A stretch of DNA of 52,303 nucleotides from Saprospiraceae bacterium (GCA_020629315.1 JAHDDO010000027.1:1-52303); one strand, 5' to 3'. Numbered from the stretch's first letter, positions 25,556 through 35,253 are shown. A program made the numbers and translations. The notes: generated from the letters alone by a model not told the origin.

Positions 25556-26830
25556 TTATGCAAAATGTAGTAAATATTTATTTTTCTTTCCGTTCTCTAA
25601 CATAATGTATGCATCATGTACGAGATCATTCTTACTTACTTTGAAATTTTCGTCTTGAACCTTCTCTTTGTTCAATGAAACGGCATTTCCTTTAATCGCT
25701 TTTCTTGCCTCACTTTTCGAGGAACATATATCCGTCTGTTCCGCTAAAATATGGATTAGATCAAGATCATTATTTAAAACCGTTTTCCCTATGGTAAAGG
25801 AAGGGATAGCTTCGCCAATAGTTTTATAACTGGATTCATCTAAGCTCAATAATTGTTCTTTTGAGGCTTTTTTGTTAAATAGAATTTCAGTCACGGCTTG
25901 CACTTGCTGCAGATGAGCATCCCCATGGATACGTAGAGTCAGTTCACTTGCCAATTCTTTCTTTAAAGCGTTTGGGTTTTCTCCTAATTCTTCAAAGAGC
26001 GCTTTTTGTTCTTCTTTGCTTTTAAATGATAAATATTTAAAATATTTGTCTGTATCCGCGTCGTCTGCGTTTAACCAAAACTGATAAAATTTATAGGGAC
26101 TGGTCATTGAACCATCCATCCAAATATTTCCTTCTGTTGATTTCCCAAATTTACTACCGTCACTCTTTGTTAATAATGGCGTCGTCACGGCATACGCTTT
26201 TCCATTTATATTACGTCGTATAAATTCGGTACCTGAAGTAATATTACCCCATTGGTCTGAGCCTCCCATTTGGAAGTGGCAGCCATAATTTTTATATAGA
26301 CATTGAAAATCATAGGCTTGTAAAAGCTGATAACTAAACTCTGTAAAAGATAAACCGGACTCTAAACGATTCTTGACGGAATCCTTGCTGGTCATATAGT
26401 TTACGGTTAAGGTTTTTCCAACGTCCCGTAAAAAATCAAGCACATTCATATCCTTGTAGAAATCAAGATTGTTGACAATAACGGCTTTATTATCGCCATG
26501 CTCGAAATTTAGCCATGGCTTAACTTGCTCTTCTATAACTTTCAAATTAGCATCTAATTCCTCGTAGGATTTTAATTGCCTTTCTTTGTCTTTGCCAGAA
26601 GGATCACCGATACGGCTAGTCGCCCCGCCCATAAGAACTATTGGCTTATTACCTGTTCGTTGCCAATAGTTTAGCAGCATAATCTGGATATAATTTCCAA
26701 TAGTCAATGAAGGCGCCGTCGGATCAAATCCTATATAGCCAATCGCCATGCCTTCATTTAATTTTTCTTCAGCTCCTGGTGTCATATCATGAAGCATCCC
26801 TCTCCATCGTAACTCATCTACGAAATTCAT
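25556..26830 (-). CDS. tyrS: Tyrosyl-tRNA synthetase
   Basis: Charges tRNA-Tyr. A 424-residue class I synthetase from the ATG at 26830 (MNFVDELRWRGMLHD, the normal N-terminus); an upstream TTG reading at 26878 adds a doubtful leader. The ATP-binding HIGH region is GFDPTAPSLTIGN, where H-x-G-H appears as TIGN as in bacterial TyrRS. The tyrosine pocket includes QLLQAYDF and the QMGGSDQWGNI motif. The KMSKS loop is KFGKS. An S4-type RNA-binding domain is at the C-terminus (CSSKSEARKAIKGNAVSLN). The length is normal. It is divergent from the permease gene with starts only 47 bp apart. Confidence 0.96.
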   Translation of the reverse strand: MNFVDELRWRGMLHDMTPGAEEKLNEGMAIGYIGFDPTAPSLTIGNYIQIMLLNYWQRTGNKPIVLMGGATSRIGDPSGKDKERQLKSYEELDANLKVIEEQVKPWLNFEHGDNKAVIVNNLDFYKDMNVLDFLRDVGKTLTVNYMTSKDSVKNRLESGLSFTEFSYQLLQAYDFQCLYKNYGCHFQMGGSDQWGNITSGTEFIRRNINGKAYAVTTPLLTKSDGSKFGKSTEGNIWMDGSMTSPYKFYQFWLNADDADTDKYFKYLSFKSKEEQKALFEELGENPNALKKELASELTLRIHGDAHLQQVQAVTEILFNKKASKEQLLSLDESSYKTIGEAIPSFTIGKTVLNNDLDLIHILAEQTDICSSKSEARKAIKGNAVSLNKEKVQDENFKVSKNDLVHDAYIMLENGKKNKYLLHFA

Positions 26831-26877
26831 GTGGCTTTTTTTTGTCAAAGGTAATAGTAGTACCTTAGCTATTGTCA

Positions 26878-28164
26878 ATGAATACAGAATTTTTTATCGC
26901 TCGCAGGATCGCTTGGCAAGGCCGAAAATCCTTTTCTAAGATCATAGTCCGGATAGCAATTCTAGCGGTTGCTTTGGGCTTAGCCGTTATGCTAGTAAGC
27001 GGAGCCATCATTAATGGTTTTAATGCAAAGATCTCAGAAAAGATATTCGGATTCTGGGGCCATATTCACATCACTGATATACACCTTACGCGTTCGTATG
27101 ATTATGTGCCCATTCCGTATTCGGAAGAGATGATGGCAGAGATAGAACAGCTTGACGGCCGTCAGTTGTCGAAAGAACGATCATTCCTTTCTACACTGTT
27201 CTCAAGGTCTGAGCCTATGGGTGTGCAACGGGTTCATTCATTTGCATTCCATCCAGGTATAATACAATCCAAGTCTGATTTGGAAGGTATCATGTTAAAA
27301 GGATTGAATAGGGAGTTCCAATGGAAATATTTGGAAAAATTTATTGTTGAAGGAGACACTATTTCTTGGAATGACACCTTGGCTAGTCGGTCCATAGTAA
27401 TCTCTAAACGAACCAGCGAACGATTGCAAGTTGGGGTAGGCGATGCGCTGATCGTCCAGTTTGTGCAAGAGCGAAATACTAAAAAGCGCAAGTTTACGAT
27501 CTCAGGTATCTATAAAACTGGATTAGAAGAATACGATGTGAAATTTGCTTTGTGTGATATCCGTGTATTACAAGATTTATTAGGATGGGAAAGTAATGAA
27601 GTAGCTGGTTACGAGGTCTTTGTTCATGATGTTCAAAACATGGAAGCGTATGCAGACGACATTTACAATAACATTGTACCTCAGGATCATTATGCGGAAA
27701 CCATAAAGGATAAATTCCCCAATATTTTTGATTGGCTGGACTTGCAGCGGATTAATGAATACATTATTCTATTTCTAATGATTTTGGTTTCTATCATAAA
27801 CATGACTACTGTGATTCTGATCATTATTTTAGAACGTTCAAGGATGATAGGCATATTAAAATCCATTGGCTTTACCAATTGGTCGGTCCGGAAACTCTTT
27901 ATTTATCTCTCTTTTTGGATCAGTGTTTTTGGTTTGTTGATTGGGAATATTTTGGGTTTAGGTTTTTGCTTCCTTCAACAGCGCTTTGGATTGATAAAAC
28001 TAGATGAGGTAAATTATTATGTTTCGACAGCTCCTATTAAGATTGACATTTTAAATATTGTACTGTTAAATCTGATGACCTTAGTTGTTATAGCCATTTT
28101 TATGATATTCCCTAGCTTTCTGATCTCTAGGATTAAGCCTGTAAAAGTGTTACGCTTTGATTAG
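26878..28164 (+). CDS. LolC/LolE-type ABC transporter permease
   Basis: A 428-residue FtsX-family permease from the ATG at 26878; a TTG six bases earlier is possible. The N-terminal segment FIARRIAWQGRKSFSKIIVR plus a first membrane helix, a periplasmic MacB-like domain of about 210 residues and three C-terminal helices fit LolC/LolE-type permeases of Bacteroidota. These extract lipoproteins from the inner membrane with LolD. No ATPase gene sits next to it, and some family members have other jobs, so the lipoprotein role is inference. The coupling helix LERSRMIGILKSIGFTNWSV precedes the second helix. A hairpin overlaps the stop codon. Confidence 0.88.
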   Translation: MNTEFFIARRIAWQGRKSFSKIIVRIAILAVALGLAVMLVSGAIINGFNAKISEKIFGFWGHIHITDIHLTRSYDYVPIPYSEEMMAEIEQLDGRQLSKERSFLSTLFSRSEPMGVQRVHSFAFHPGIIQSKSDLEGIMLKGLNREFQWKYLEKFIVEGDTISWNDTLASRSIVISKRTSERLQVGVGDALIVQFVQERNTKKRKFTISGIYKTGLEEYDVKFALCDIRVLQDLLGWESNEVAGYEVFVHDVQNMEAYADDIYNNIVPQDHYAETIKDKFPNIFDWLDLQRINEYIILFLMILVSIINMTTVILIIILERSRMIGILKSIGFTNWSVRKLFIYLSFWISVFGLLIGNILGLGFCFLQQRFGLIKLDEVNYYVSTAPIKIDILNIVLLNLMTLVVIAIFMIFPSFLISRIKPVKVLRFD

Positions 28165-28185
28165 TCCAATGTTATCTTTGGACTA
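28162..28185 (+). other. Hairpin at the 3' end of the permease gene
   Basis: TAGTCCAA and TTGGACTA pair over an 8-nt loop; the first arm starts with the TAG stop. No T-run follows, so termination is uncertain. It may protect the 3' end of the mRNA. Confidence 0.45.
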
Positions 28186-28209
28186 TCATCCCAAATACGG
28201 AATAAGTAG

Positions 28210-28217
28210 TACCTTTG
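28210..28217 (+). promoter_or_regulatory. -7 promoter element of corA
   Basis: TACCTTTG is a perfect TAnnTTTG, 58 bp before the ATG of corA. No TTTG at the right distance upstream. Confidence 0.45.
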
Positions 28218-28275
28218 TGGTGTGATTATTGCTTTATTAAGTACAACACATTTATTATGATCCAAATCCAAGATT

Positions 28276-29223
28276 ATGATCCATTACCTGAACTACGAGC
28301 AGCGAAAACTGCAAGAGGTGGATCGTGGTCAATCAGCTAATTGGATCAATATCTACCCGCCCTTCGAGCCCAATGAGTTAGAAGGATTTGCACATAAACA
28401 TAATATACCGATTGATTTTCTAACCGATTCGTTAGATATCGATGAGCGTTCTAGATATGAACGGGAAGATGAAGCAAAGCTCGTCTTATTGAATACACCC
28501 GTAGTCAATGAAGCGGCGAAAGCTAATGAGGCTATTTTTATAACAGTGCCAATTGGAATCATCATCACATTGGACACTATCATCACTATCTCTCAAGCAG
28601 ACAACCCGATTATCCAACGTTTTCTTGATGGGAAAATTCGGAATAGTAACCCAGCTGATCATAGAAAATTCATATTACAGATATTTGAGCAAAATACATT
28701 TTGGTTTCTAGAATGTTTGAAAAAGCTCAACTTAAAACGGACCCTTATCGAGCAAGAGCTTTATAATAGCAGTCGGAATGAAGAGTTGAAACAATTATTG
28801 CGTATTGAGAAAAGTTTAGTCTTTTTTGTGAATTCGCTTAGTGCCAATGATTTGTTGATGATGAAAATGAAGCGAACCGACTTTTTGAAAATTAAAGGGA
28901 ATGAAGAATACGAAGATATTTTTGAAGATGTGATCATTGATAATGGTCAGGCTTTAGAGATGTCTAATGTTTACACAAATATCTTAAGTGGTACGATGGA
29001 AGCCTACGCATCCATTATTTCTAATAACATGAATAATTTTATTCATAGACTTACCATAGTTACTATTATCTTGATGGTGCCCACGTTAGTGGCTAGTTTT
29101 TATGGCATGAACTTAAAATATTTGCCCTTTCAAGATAGCCGCTTAGCGTTCTATTTTTTGATCGCTTTCTCAATATTATTGGGTCTCTCCCTTATTTGGT
29201 TCTTTAGGCGTACGCAACGCTAA
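28276..29223 (+). CDS. corA: CorA-family divalent metal transporter
   Basis: A 315-residue inner-membrane channel for Mg2+ (or Co2+/Ni2+) of the CorA family. The large N-terminal cytoplasmic part (residues of about 1-245) is alpha/beta then a long helix. Two C-terminal membrane helices follow, with the selectivity motif YGMN at the end of the first helix (VASFYGMNLKYLPF); GMN is diagnostic. The basic end FFRRTQR is also typical. Length is normal. Pentamer formation follows from the family. It is preceded by a TACCTTTG -7 element and followed by a 310-bp gap before nrdB. Confidence 0.93.
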   Translation: MIHYLNYEQRKLQEVDRGQSANWINIYPPFEPNELEGFAHKHNIPIDFLTDSLDIDERSRYEREDEAKLVLLNTPVVNEAAKANEAIFITVPIGIIITLDTIITISQADNPIIQRFLDGKIRNSNPADHRKFILQIFEQNTFWFLECLKKLNLKRTLIEQELYNSSRNEELKQLLRIEKSLVFFVNSLSANDLLMMKMKRTDFLKIKGNEEYEDIFEDVIIDNGQALEMSNVYTNILSGTMEAYASIISNNMNNFIHRLTIVTIILMVPTLVASFYGMNLKYLPFQDSRLAFYFLIAFSILLGLSLIWFFRRTQR

Positions 29224-29271
29224 TTCGTTACGAAAAAAAACATTTAAATACGGCTTAGTTTGCGCATTAAG

Positions 29272-29293
29272 TTTTCCACATATGTGGATAAAA
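29272..29293. promoter_or_regulatory. Paired DnaA-box-like sites upstream of nrdBA
   Basis: A perfect 12-bp palindrome CCACATATGTGG with TTTTCCACA on the plus strand and TTATCCACA on the minus strand (29291-29283). The second is an exact DnaA box and the first differs by one base. In other bacteria DnaA controls ribonucleotide reductase genes through such boxes. The nearest promoter-like sequence is about 40 bp downstream. Confidence 0.5.
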
Positions 29294-29339
29294 GAACAAA
29301 CATATTATAAAATATTTGTATTTAATTTGTAGAACCGTT

Positions 29340-29397
29340 TAGGGTAAAGGACGATGACCAACCTTAGTATCGTATTTTAACTAAACCCTAGGGTAAA
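29340..29397 (+). repeat. Direct repeat TAGGGTAAA x2 in the nrdB leader
   Basis: TAGGGTAAA at 29340-29348 and 29389-29397 (49 bp apart). The second copy is part of the palindrome ACCCTAGGGT. They could be regulator sites (for instance for NrdR), but they do not match the proteobacterial NrdR box that I know. Confidence 0.4.
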
Positions 29398-29533
29398 CAA
29401 CTAAAAAGGAATGTTTTACATATAAAAAAGAAAAATATATATTATTTTTCTTAGGGGAACCCTCCCTCGTTACTTTTTAAATTGTACATTAGATATTACT
29501 ATTTTACTTAATATAAGAACCTAAAGAAAAACC

Positions 29534-30502
29534 ATGAACGAACCTATACTGAAAGACAACCCTAACAGATTTGTGATTTTCCCGATAGAGCACCATGATA
29601 TTTGGGACTTTTACAAGAAGTCAGTAGCTTCCATATGGACCGTGGAAGAAATTGATTTACACCAGGATCTTTCAGATTGGGCGAATAAATTAAATGATAA
29701 CGAAAGACATTTTATAAAGCACGTACTTGCCTTTTTTGCAGCTAGTGATGGTATCGTAAATGAAAACCTGGCTGAGAATATGGTAACCGAAGTGCAATAC
29801 ACGGAAGCAAAATTTTTCTACGGCTTTCAGATAGCCATGGAAAATATCCACTCAGAAACCTATTCACTACTTATAGACACCTATATAAAGGACACTAAAG
29901 AGAAAAACTACTTATTTAATGCCATCGAAACGATGGAGTGCGTTAAGAAGAAAGCAGATTGGGCTCTTCGTTGGATAGATGAAGGGAACTTTGCTGAGCG
30001 ATTAATCGCATTTGCTGCTGTAGAAGGTATTTTCTTTTCAGGTTCTTTTTGTTCTATCTTCTGGTTGAAGAAAAGAGGTTTAATGCCAGGATTGACATTC
30101 TCTAATGAATTGATATCTAGAGATGAGGGTATGCATTGTGATTTTGCATGTCTTCTATATAACAAACACTTGGTAAATAAATTACCAAAAGAAACGATAG
30201 CATCCGTTATCTGTGATGCTGTAGAGATTGAGAAGGAATTCGTAACAGATGCCCTTCCGGTAAATCTCATCGGAATGAACTCGGAATTAATGTGTCAGTA
30301 TATTGAATTTGTTGCGGATCGCCTGCTAGTGGCTCTAGGCAATGATAAAGTATATAATGCAGAAAATCCGTTCCCTTGGATGGATCTAATTTCACTTCAA
30401 GGAAAAACCAACTTTTTTGAGAAGCGAGTAGGAGACTACCAAAAGGCAGGAGTTATGGCTAGCCAGGATGAACAAACGTTCTCCTTAGATGCTGACTTCT
30501 AA
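29534..30502 (+). CDS. nrdB: Class Ia ribonucleotide reductase, beta (radical) subunit
   Basis: A 322-residue ferritin-like protein that stores the di-iron tyrosyl radical used by NrdA to make dNTPs. Iron ligands and the radical site are visible: [13 protein letters not shown] with Asp/Glu, [13 protein letters not shown] with Glu, His and the probable radical Tyr, [10 protein letters not shown], and [14 protein letters not shown] with Glu and His. The end FSLDADF resembles the flexible C-terminal tail that docks on the alpha subunit. Length is normal. It precedes nrdA by 91 bp (beta before alpha, a common order in Bacteroidota). The 310-bp leader with paired DnaA-box-like sites suggests cell-cycle-linked control. 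Confidence 0.95.
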   Translation: MNEPILKDNPNRFVIFPIEHHDIWDFYKKSVASIWTVEEIDLHQDLSDWANKLNDNERHFIKHVLAFFAASDGIVNENLAENMVTEVQYTEAKFFYGFQIAMENIHSETYSLLIDTYIKDTKEKNYLFNAIETMECVKKKADWALRWIDEGNFAERLIAFAAVEGIFFSGSFCSIFWLKKRGLMPGLTFSNELISRDEGMHCDFACLLYNKHLVNKLPKETIASVICDAVEIEKEFVTDALPVNLIGMNSELMCQYIEFVADRLLVALGNDKVYNAENPFPWMDLISLQGKTNFFEKRVGDYQKAGVMASQDEQTFSLDADF

Positions 30503-30593
30503 TTAATTAAACTACACCGCTTCGACTAAGACCAACCACTAGTAGAGAAGACTAGACTATTTTATTGTTTAACCGGGCAAAACATGTACTCGA

Positions 30594-32978
30594 ATGATGC
30601 AAGTAATTAAGCGCAACGGCAAGGCGCAAGACGTGAGTTTCGATAAGATCACCGCGAGGATCAACAAGTTGTGTTATGGTCTTAACACAGACTATGTTGA
30701 CCACATCGAAATTTCTAAAAAGGTGATCCAAGGCCTTTATGATGGAGTAACTACGACACAACTAGATAATCTAGCCGCTGAAACAGCCGCTAGTATGACG
30801 ACTAAACACCCTGAATTTACTATTCTAGCCGCACGAATAGCAATTTCAAACCTGCACAAACAAACGAAAAAGTCATTCACAGAAACAATGATTGATTTGT
30901 ATGGGTATATTGACCCAAAGACAGGAGAAAAAGCAGGGTTGATCTCTGAAACAACGATAAACATTATCAAGAAAAATGCAGATAGATTAGATGCTGCTAT
31001 TATCTATGACAGAGACTATAACTTCGACTACTTTGGCTTTAAAACATTAGAGCGTTCGTACCTCTTACGGATGGATGGTAAAGTAGTAGAACGACCGCAG
31101 CATATGCTAATGCGAGCTGCTGTAGGTATACACGCAGATGATATAGATGCAGCTATTGAGACATATAATTATATGTCAGAAAAGTGGTTTATTCATGCTA
31201 CACCTACCTTATTTAACGCAGGTACACCAAAGCCACAATTATCTTCTTGCTTTCTATTAACAGCGACAGAGGATAGTATAAGTGGCATATTTGAAACCTT
31301 AACGCGTTGCGCTAAGATTTCTCAATCTGCAGGAGGTATTGGTTTAAGTATTCACAATATCCGAGCTAAAGGAAGTTATATTAAAGGCACGGGTGGTACC
31401 TCCAATGGTATCATACCTATGTTGAAAGTATTTAATGATACAGCTAGATATGTAGATCAAGGGGGAGGAAAAAGAAAAGGTGCTTTTGCTGTCTACCTAG
31501 AGCCATGGCATGCGGACATACGAGATTTCCTTGATTTAAAGAAAAATACTGGGGCAGAGGAGATGAGAGCCAGAGATTTATTCTATGCTATGTGGATTCC
31601 AGATCTATTTATGGAACGAGTAGAAGCGGATGCTGAGTGGACCTTGTTCTGCCCTAATGAAGCACCCGGATTACATGATGCCTACGGAGATGATTTTAAA
31701 GCCTTATATGAAAAGTATGAAGCCGAGAATAAAGGACGTAAAACCGTAAAGGCAAGAGAGGTATGGTTTGCTATTTTAGAAAGTCAGATCGAGACTGGGA
31801 CGCCATATATCCTTTATAAGGATGCTGCAAATGAAAAATCGAATCAGAAAAACTTAGGTACTATTCGATCTAGTAATCTCTGTACAGAGATATTAGAGTA
31901 CACAAGTAAAGATGAAGTAGCCGTGTGTAATTTGGCATCTATTTCTTTAGCCATGTTTGTGAACGAAGAAACACAAACCTATGATTTCGATAAATTGGTT
32001 GAAGTAACTCGAGTTATTACTCGAAACTTAAATAAGGTTATCGATATCAATTACTATCCAGTGATTGAGGCAGAGAATTCTAATATGAGACATCGTCCTA
32101 TTGGGATTGGGGTGCAAGGATTGGCTGATGCATTCATCAAAATGAGAATGCCATTTGATAGCGAGGAAGCAAAACAACTGAATAAAGATATTTTTGAGGC
32201 GATCTACTTTGGAGCAGTAACAGAATCTTGTGCTTTAGCCAAACGAGATGGCGCCTACCAAACATACGAAGGCTCTCCAGCAAGTAAGGGTCAATTGCAG
32301 TATGATCTATGGAATGTAACTCCATCGGATCGATTCGATTGGGCTGCATTAAAGGAAGAAATGGCTGAGCACGGCTTACGAAACAGTTTATTATTAGCAC
32401 CAATGCCGACTGCTTCTACGTCTCAAATTTTAGGGAATAATGAATGCTTCGAGCCGTATACATCTAATATCTACACCAGAAGAACATTATCAGGTGAGTA
32501 TATTATAGTGAATAAGCACTTGCTCCAAGATTTGATAAAGTTGGATATGTGGAATGATGAAGTAAAGGAAGCGATGATGGCCTCAAATGGTAGTATTCAG
32601 CATATAGAGGGCATTCCTCAAGAAATCAAAGATTTATATAAGACAGTGTGGGAAATTAGTCAGAAGGTCATTATCGATATGGCCGCTGATAGAGGAGCCT
32701 ACATTTGTCAATCACAAAGTCTTAACCTATTTGTACAAGATGCCAATTTTGGTAAATTATCATCTATGCATTTTTACGGTTGGAAAAAAGGGCTTAAAAC
32801 GGGTATGTACTATTTGCGATCTAAAGCAGCTGTAGATCCGATTAAGTTTACACTTAGTTCTAAACATCAACAAAAATTTGTTGAAAAAGCCGGAAACGAG
32901 CAAGAGGTAATGGACCTCGAAGCCGCAGAAGGTCAGGTCTGTACCATGGAGGATGGATGCCTCATGTGTGGTAGCTAA
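30594..32978 (+). CDS. nrdA: Class Ia ribonucleotide reductase, alpha (catalytic) subunit
   Basis: A 794-residue catalytic subunit that reduces ribonucleoside diphosphates. Residues of about 1-95 form the ATP-cone ([20 protein letters not shown]), so activity should be switched by ATP/dATP. The catalytic barrel has the Cys pair in LSSCFLL and NLCTEI, the thiyl-radical loop VCNLASISL with Asn, Cys and later Glu, and the Tyr-Tyr radical relay in [10 protein letters not shown]. The C-terminus ([12 protein letters not shown]) holds the CxxC that hands electrons from thioredoxin to the active site. All key residues are present. A clear terminator follows 23 bp after the stop. Confidence 0.96.
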   Translation: MMQVIKRNGKAQDVSFDKITARINKLCYGLNTDYVDHIEISKKVIQGLYDGVTTTQLDNLAAETAASMTTKHPEFTILAARIAISNLHKQTKKSFTETMIDLYGYIDPKTGEKAGLISETTINIIKKNADRLDAAIIYDRDYNFDYFGFKTLERSYLLRMDGKVVERPQHMLMRAAVGIHADDIDAAIETYNYMSEKWFIHATPTLFNAGTPKPQLSSCFLLTATEDSISGIFETLTRCAKISQSAGGIGLSIHNIRAKGSYIKGTGGTSNGIIPMLKVFNDTARYVDQGGGKRKGAFAVYLEPWHADIRDFLDLKKNTGAEEMRARDLFYAMWIPDLFMERVEADAEWTLFCPNEAPGLHDAYGDDFKALYEKYEAENKGRKTVKAREVWFAILESQIETGTPYILYKDAANEKSNQKNLGTIRSSNLCTEILEYTSKDEVAVCNLASISLAMFVNEETQTYDFDKLVEVTRVITRNLNKVIDINYYPVIEAENSNMRHRPIGIGVQGLADAFIKMRMPFDSEEAKQLNKDIFEAIYFGAVTESCALAKRDGAYQTYEGSPASKGQLQYDLWNVTPSDRFDWAALKEEMAEHGLRNSLLLAPMPTASTSQILGNNECFEPYTSNIYTRRTLSGEYIIVNKHLLQDLIKLDMWNDEVKEAMMASNGSIQHIEGIPQEIKDLYKTVWEISQKVIIDMAADRGAYICQSQSLNLFVQDANFGKLSSMHFYGWKKGLKTGMYYLRSKAAVDPIKFTLSSKHQQKFVEKAGNEQEVMDLEAAEGQVCTMEDGCLMCGS

Positions 32979-33000
32979 GAAAACATCAACTTTCAGAGAA

Positions 33001-33031
33001 AAGACCCGCCTAACAGCGGGTCTTTTTTTTT
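33001..33031 (+). terminator. Terminator of nrdBA
   Basis: AAGACCCGC and GCGGGTCTT pair over CTAACA, followed by a run of Ts to 33031. The end of the T-run overlaps the first palindrome (33028-33049). Confidence 0.9.
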
Positions 33032-33049
33032 CACCCCAATGGGTGAAAA
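33028..33049. promoter_or_regulatory. Palindrome copy A (CACCC-N4-GGGTG) before the kinase operon
   Basis: TTTTCACCC-CAAT-GGGTGAAAA: 9-bp perfect arms with a 4-bp spacer, the best of three copies in the window. A -7-like TACTTTAG is at 33070-33077, starting 31.5 bp from the palindrome centre, and the ATG at 33094 is 49 bp after the last core base. No T-run follows, so it is not a terminator. Likely the binding site of a dimeric activator. Confidence 0.6.
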
Positions 33050-33093
33050 CCGGCATTCAAAAACATCGTTACTTTAGGCAAAGACTATAGAAT

Positions 33094-33282
33094 ATGCCGG
33101 GAAAGTTGATTCCATTGTTTCCAAGGAGATCAAATAAGGATGCTGAACTCATCAAAATTCAACGTGATCTAAAATATATTGAGCAGATTACAAAAAAGGC
33201 CATTGAACCGCCGCCAGATACGAATTACAAGCGTTCTTATCCATCTAAACTTTTAAAGTTTCTTACTTTTAGAAATAAGTAA
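33094..33282 (+). CDS. Small basic protein (62 aa) at the head of the kinase operon
   Basis: MPGKLIPLFPRRSNKDAELI and onward, a lysine- and arginine-rich peptide without signal or membrane segment. I do not recognise it. It stands 6 bp before the first histidine kinase and 45 bp after the copy-A palindrome, so it should be the first product of the operon. It could be a small regulator or partner of the kinases. It might also be only a leader ORF. The coding reading is supported by its tight spacing to the next gene. Confidence 0.6.
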   Translation: MPGKLIPLFPRRSNKDAELIKIQRDLKYIEQITKKAIEPPPDTNYKRSYPSKLLKFLTFRNK

Positions 33283-33288
33283 ATTCCT

Positions 33289-35253
33289 ATGTTGACCCGA
33301 ACATATCTGGTCATATTCCTGCTATTGTATTTGCTGGCTGCCACACACGCAGAGCAGCCTTGGCCTCGTAATGCCAAACTCAAAAAACTAAGTTATACCA
33401 ATCCCGATAGTGCTGTACTACTTCTAGATGAAAAGCGTAGCTACTTCAATCAAAAGAACCTACAGGATTCCGTTCAAAAGACCTACTTTGATCAACTTAG
33501 TCTCCTTGTTTTTTATAATAAATTTGATAAGGCTGAATCCATCTTGGATGCATTAAATCCCAATGACTTTAGTCCAATGGACTCCATTAAATTTCATTTT
33601 CATAAAGGCAAGATCTATAGTTATCAAGGCTCCCCGAAAGCCATATTCCATGGAGAGAAAGCATTAGAATTATGTAGCCGATTAAAAGACCAAACGGATT
33701 ACATAGCAACGGCATCAAACTTGGCACTCTATTACAGAAATACAGGTGAGTTCCTATTAGCAGCTGAGTACCTGATCATGGCATTGGAACAAACGGAAAA
33801 TAACTTTTTAAAAGCTGAAATATCTAAAAATATTGCCTCCCTTTATACCTCATTACATCAATTTCAAAGAGCCAAAGAATACCTAAGCCAAGCCCTAGCA
33901 ATATATGATGAAAATGGGTACACTGCAAGCAAAGAAGAACTGGCCTTTCAAGAAATACGGATCCAAGCTTTACAAGATTTTAGCCAAGTATCCCCTCAAG
34001 ACATTGAAGCTTTTTTACCCATATTCCTGAAAGATAAAATAAGAGGTAGGTCCAACTTGTGCAATACACATATGTTATTGGCAGAAGTATATGAAGCAAG
34101 AGAAAACCTAGGAAAAACGCAAGAACATTTAAAACTAGCCAAGGAGTTAGCTAATAGGCTAAAAGATAATTATCGCAGTCAACAAATCCTTCATTCTGAA
34201 GCCAAATTGATGCTAGCCCAAAATGAAACAGAAAAAGCCTTATCAATACTGAAAGTGGCTTTAAAAAATGAAAAAGAGACTAAAAGTATAATGTATTCGA
34301 AGCTTTTATTCCTGCGCTCTGAAGTGTATGAGCAAAGCGGATTACTAAAAGAAGCACTCGACGATTTTGAGCAAGCAGGACGCACTGAAGAGCAAGTCTT
34401 TAGAAATAGAGAAGCAAAGCGATTACACATTTTGGAAGCTAAATATCATAGGAAAAAACAGCAACAAGCAATTCAAGATTTAGGAGAGCAAAGCAAAATA
34501 CAAGCACAAACCTTGGGGATTCAGAAAAACAACTTATGGCTTCTCGGTGGACTAAGTAGCATCCTCTTTTTATTGGGTTTCTGGACATTTTTTAAATACA
34601 AGAAATCGAAAGAACAGCGTGCATTAATAGCCGAAAACCTTGTGGAAAAGGATATGCTATTAAAAGAAATACATCACCGAGTAAAAAACAATCTTCAATT
34701 AATATCAGGCCTGTTAGGTTTGCAAAGTAGAGATGTCTCTGATCCTAAAGCGGTTGAAGCTTTACATAGTGGGCAAAATAGAGTACGATCTATGGCATTG
34801 ATCCACCAAGATCTCTATAATAATGAAGAGCTGTTGGCGGTGAATGTCAAAGAATATATAGGCAAATTAGCGAATGGCTTATTTGAAGCTCATGAAAATG
34901 AATTAAGTAATGTAGCGCTTGAGTTAGATGTAGAATCAGTAGAGCTAGATGTGGATATTCTTGTGCCGCTTGGCTTAGTGGTAAATGAACTACTCACGAA
35001 TACCATTAAATACGCGTTTCCGCAGCAGCAATCTGGAAAAGTAAAGGTACATGTCCAATCCAAAGGCGATACATTGTTCGTTCAAGTCTCAGACAATGGC
35101 ATTGGAATTCCAGAAGCTAAAAACCGTTCTCGTTCATTTGGAATGACATTAATTCATTCCCTTACCCAACAATTAAATGGTGACTTTAGCCTAAAAAATG
35201 AAGAAGGCACCACAGCCCAATTAGTCATTCCTTCGTATAAATCAGCCGTGTAA
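33289..35253 (+). CDS. TPR-containing sensor histidine kinase (HisKA_2 type)
   Basis: A 654-residue membrane kinase. A signal-like first helix (YLVIFLLLYLLAATHA) sends the next 380 residues to the periplasm, where several TPR-like helical repeats (AISKNIASLYTSLHQFQRAK and similar) form a sensor domain. One membrane helix is at about residues 408-428 (LWLLGGLSSILFLLGFWTFF). The His box LLKEIHHRVKNNLQLISGLL is at about 458-477 with His 462/463 as acceptor. The ATPase domain is complete: N-box NELLTNTIKYAF, G1 DNGIG, G2-like SFGMTLIHSL and GTTAQL. This fits the HisKA_2/HATPase group common in Bacteroidota. The next gene is a paralog, and a response regulator follows. Confidence 0.93.
   Translation: MLTRTYLVIFLLLYLLAATHAEQPWPRNAKLKKLSYTNPDSAVLLLDEKRSYFNQKNLQDSVQKTYFDQLSLLVFYNKFDKAESILDALNPNDFSPMDSIKFHFHKGKIYSYQGSPKAIFHGEKALELCSRLKDQTDYIATASNLALYYRNTGEFLLAAEYLIMALEQTENNFLKAEISKNIASLYTSLHQFQRAKEYLSQALAIYDENGYTASKEELAFQEIRIQALQDFSQVSPQDIEAFLPIFLKDKIRGRSNLCNTHMLLAEVYEARENLGKTQEHLKLAKELANRLKDNYRSQQILHSEAKLMLAQNETEKALSILKVALKNEKETKSIMYSKLLFLRSEVYEQSGLLKEALDDFEQAGRTEEQVFRNREAKRLHILEAKYHRKKQQQAIQDLGEQSKIQAQTLGIQKNNLWLLGGLSSILFLLGFWTFFKYKKSKEQRALIAENLVEKDMLLKEIHHRVKNNLQLISGLLGLQSRDVSDPKAVEALHSGQNRVRSMALIHQDLYNNEELLAVNVKEYIGKLANGLFEAHENELSNVALELDVESVELDVDILVPLGLVVNELLTNTIKYAFPQQQSGKVKVHVQSKGDTLFVQVSDNGIGIPEAKNRSRSFGMTLIHSLTQQLNGDFSLKNEEGTTAQLVIPSYKSAV

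Larger units (their letters stand above)
29224..29533. other. Gene-free leader region before nrdB
   Basis: 310 bp with no ORF worth calling. It contains a DnaA-box-like palindrome (29272-29293), near-consensus -7 elements AATATTTG (29311-29318) and TTAATTTG (29322-29329), two TAGGGTAAA direct repeats (29340-29348, 29389-29397) with the palindrome ACCCTAGGGT (29385-29394), and AGGGGAACCCT at 29453-29463. If transcription begins near 29335, the mRNA leader would be about 200 nt, long enough for structure-based control. Confidence 0.6.

Noticed and set aside
26830..26880. Longer tyrS and permease readings from TTG codons that would overlap at their 5' ends
   Set aside because: The ATG starts at 26830 and 26878 give standard N-termini; the TTG extensions add residues that do not fit either family.
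28257..28340. 27-codon ORF overlapping the corA start as a leader peptide
   Set aside because: No composition, motif or spacing supports translation; chance ORF.
29272..29293. Replication origin
   Set aside because: Only one pair of DnaA-box-like sites, no further boxes, no AT-rich unwinding repeats and no dnaA or dnaN gene nearby; a regulatory role at nrdB is more likely.
29385..29394. ACCCTAGGGT in the nrdB leader as another copy of the palindrome
   Set aside because: Spacer of 2 bp and lacks the CA/TG at the outer core positions; treated as part of the TAGGGTAAA repeat instead.
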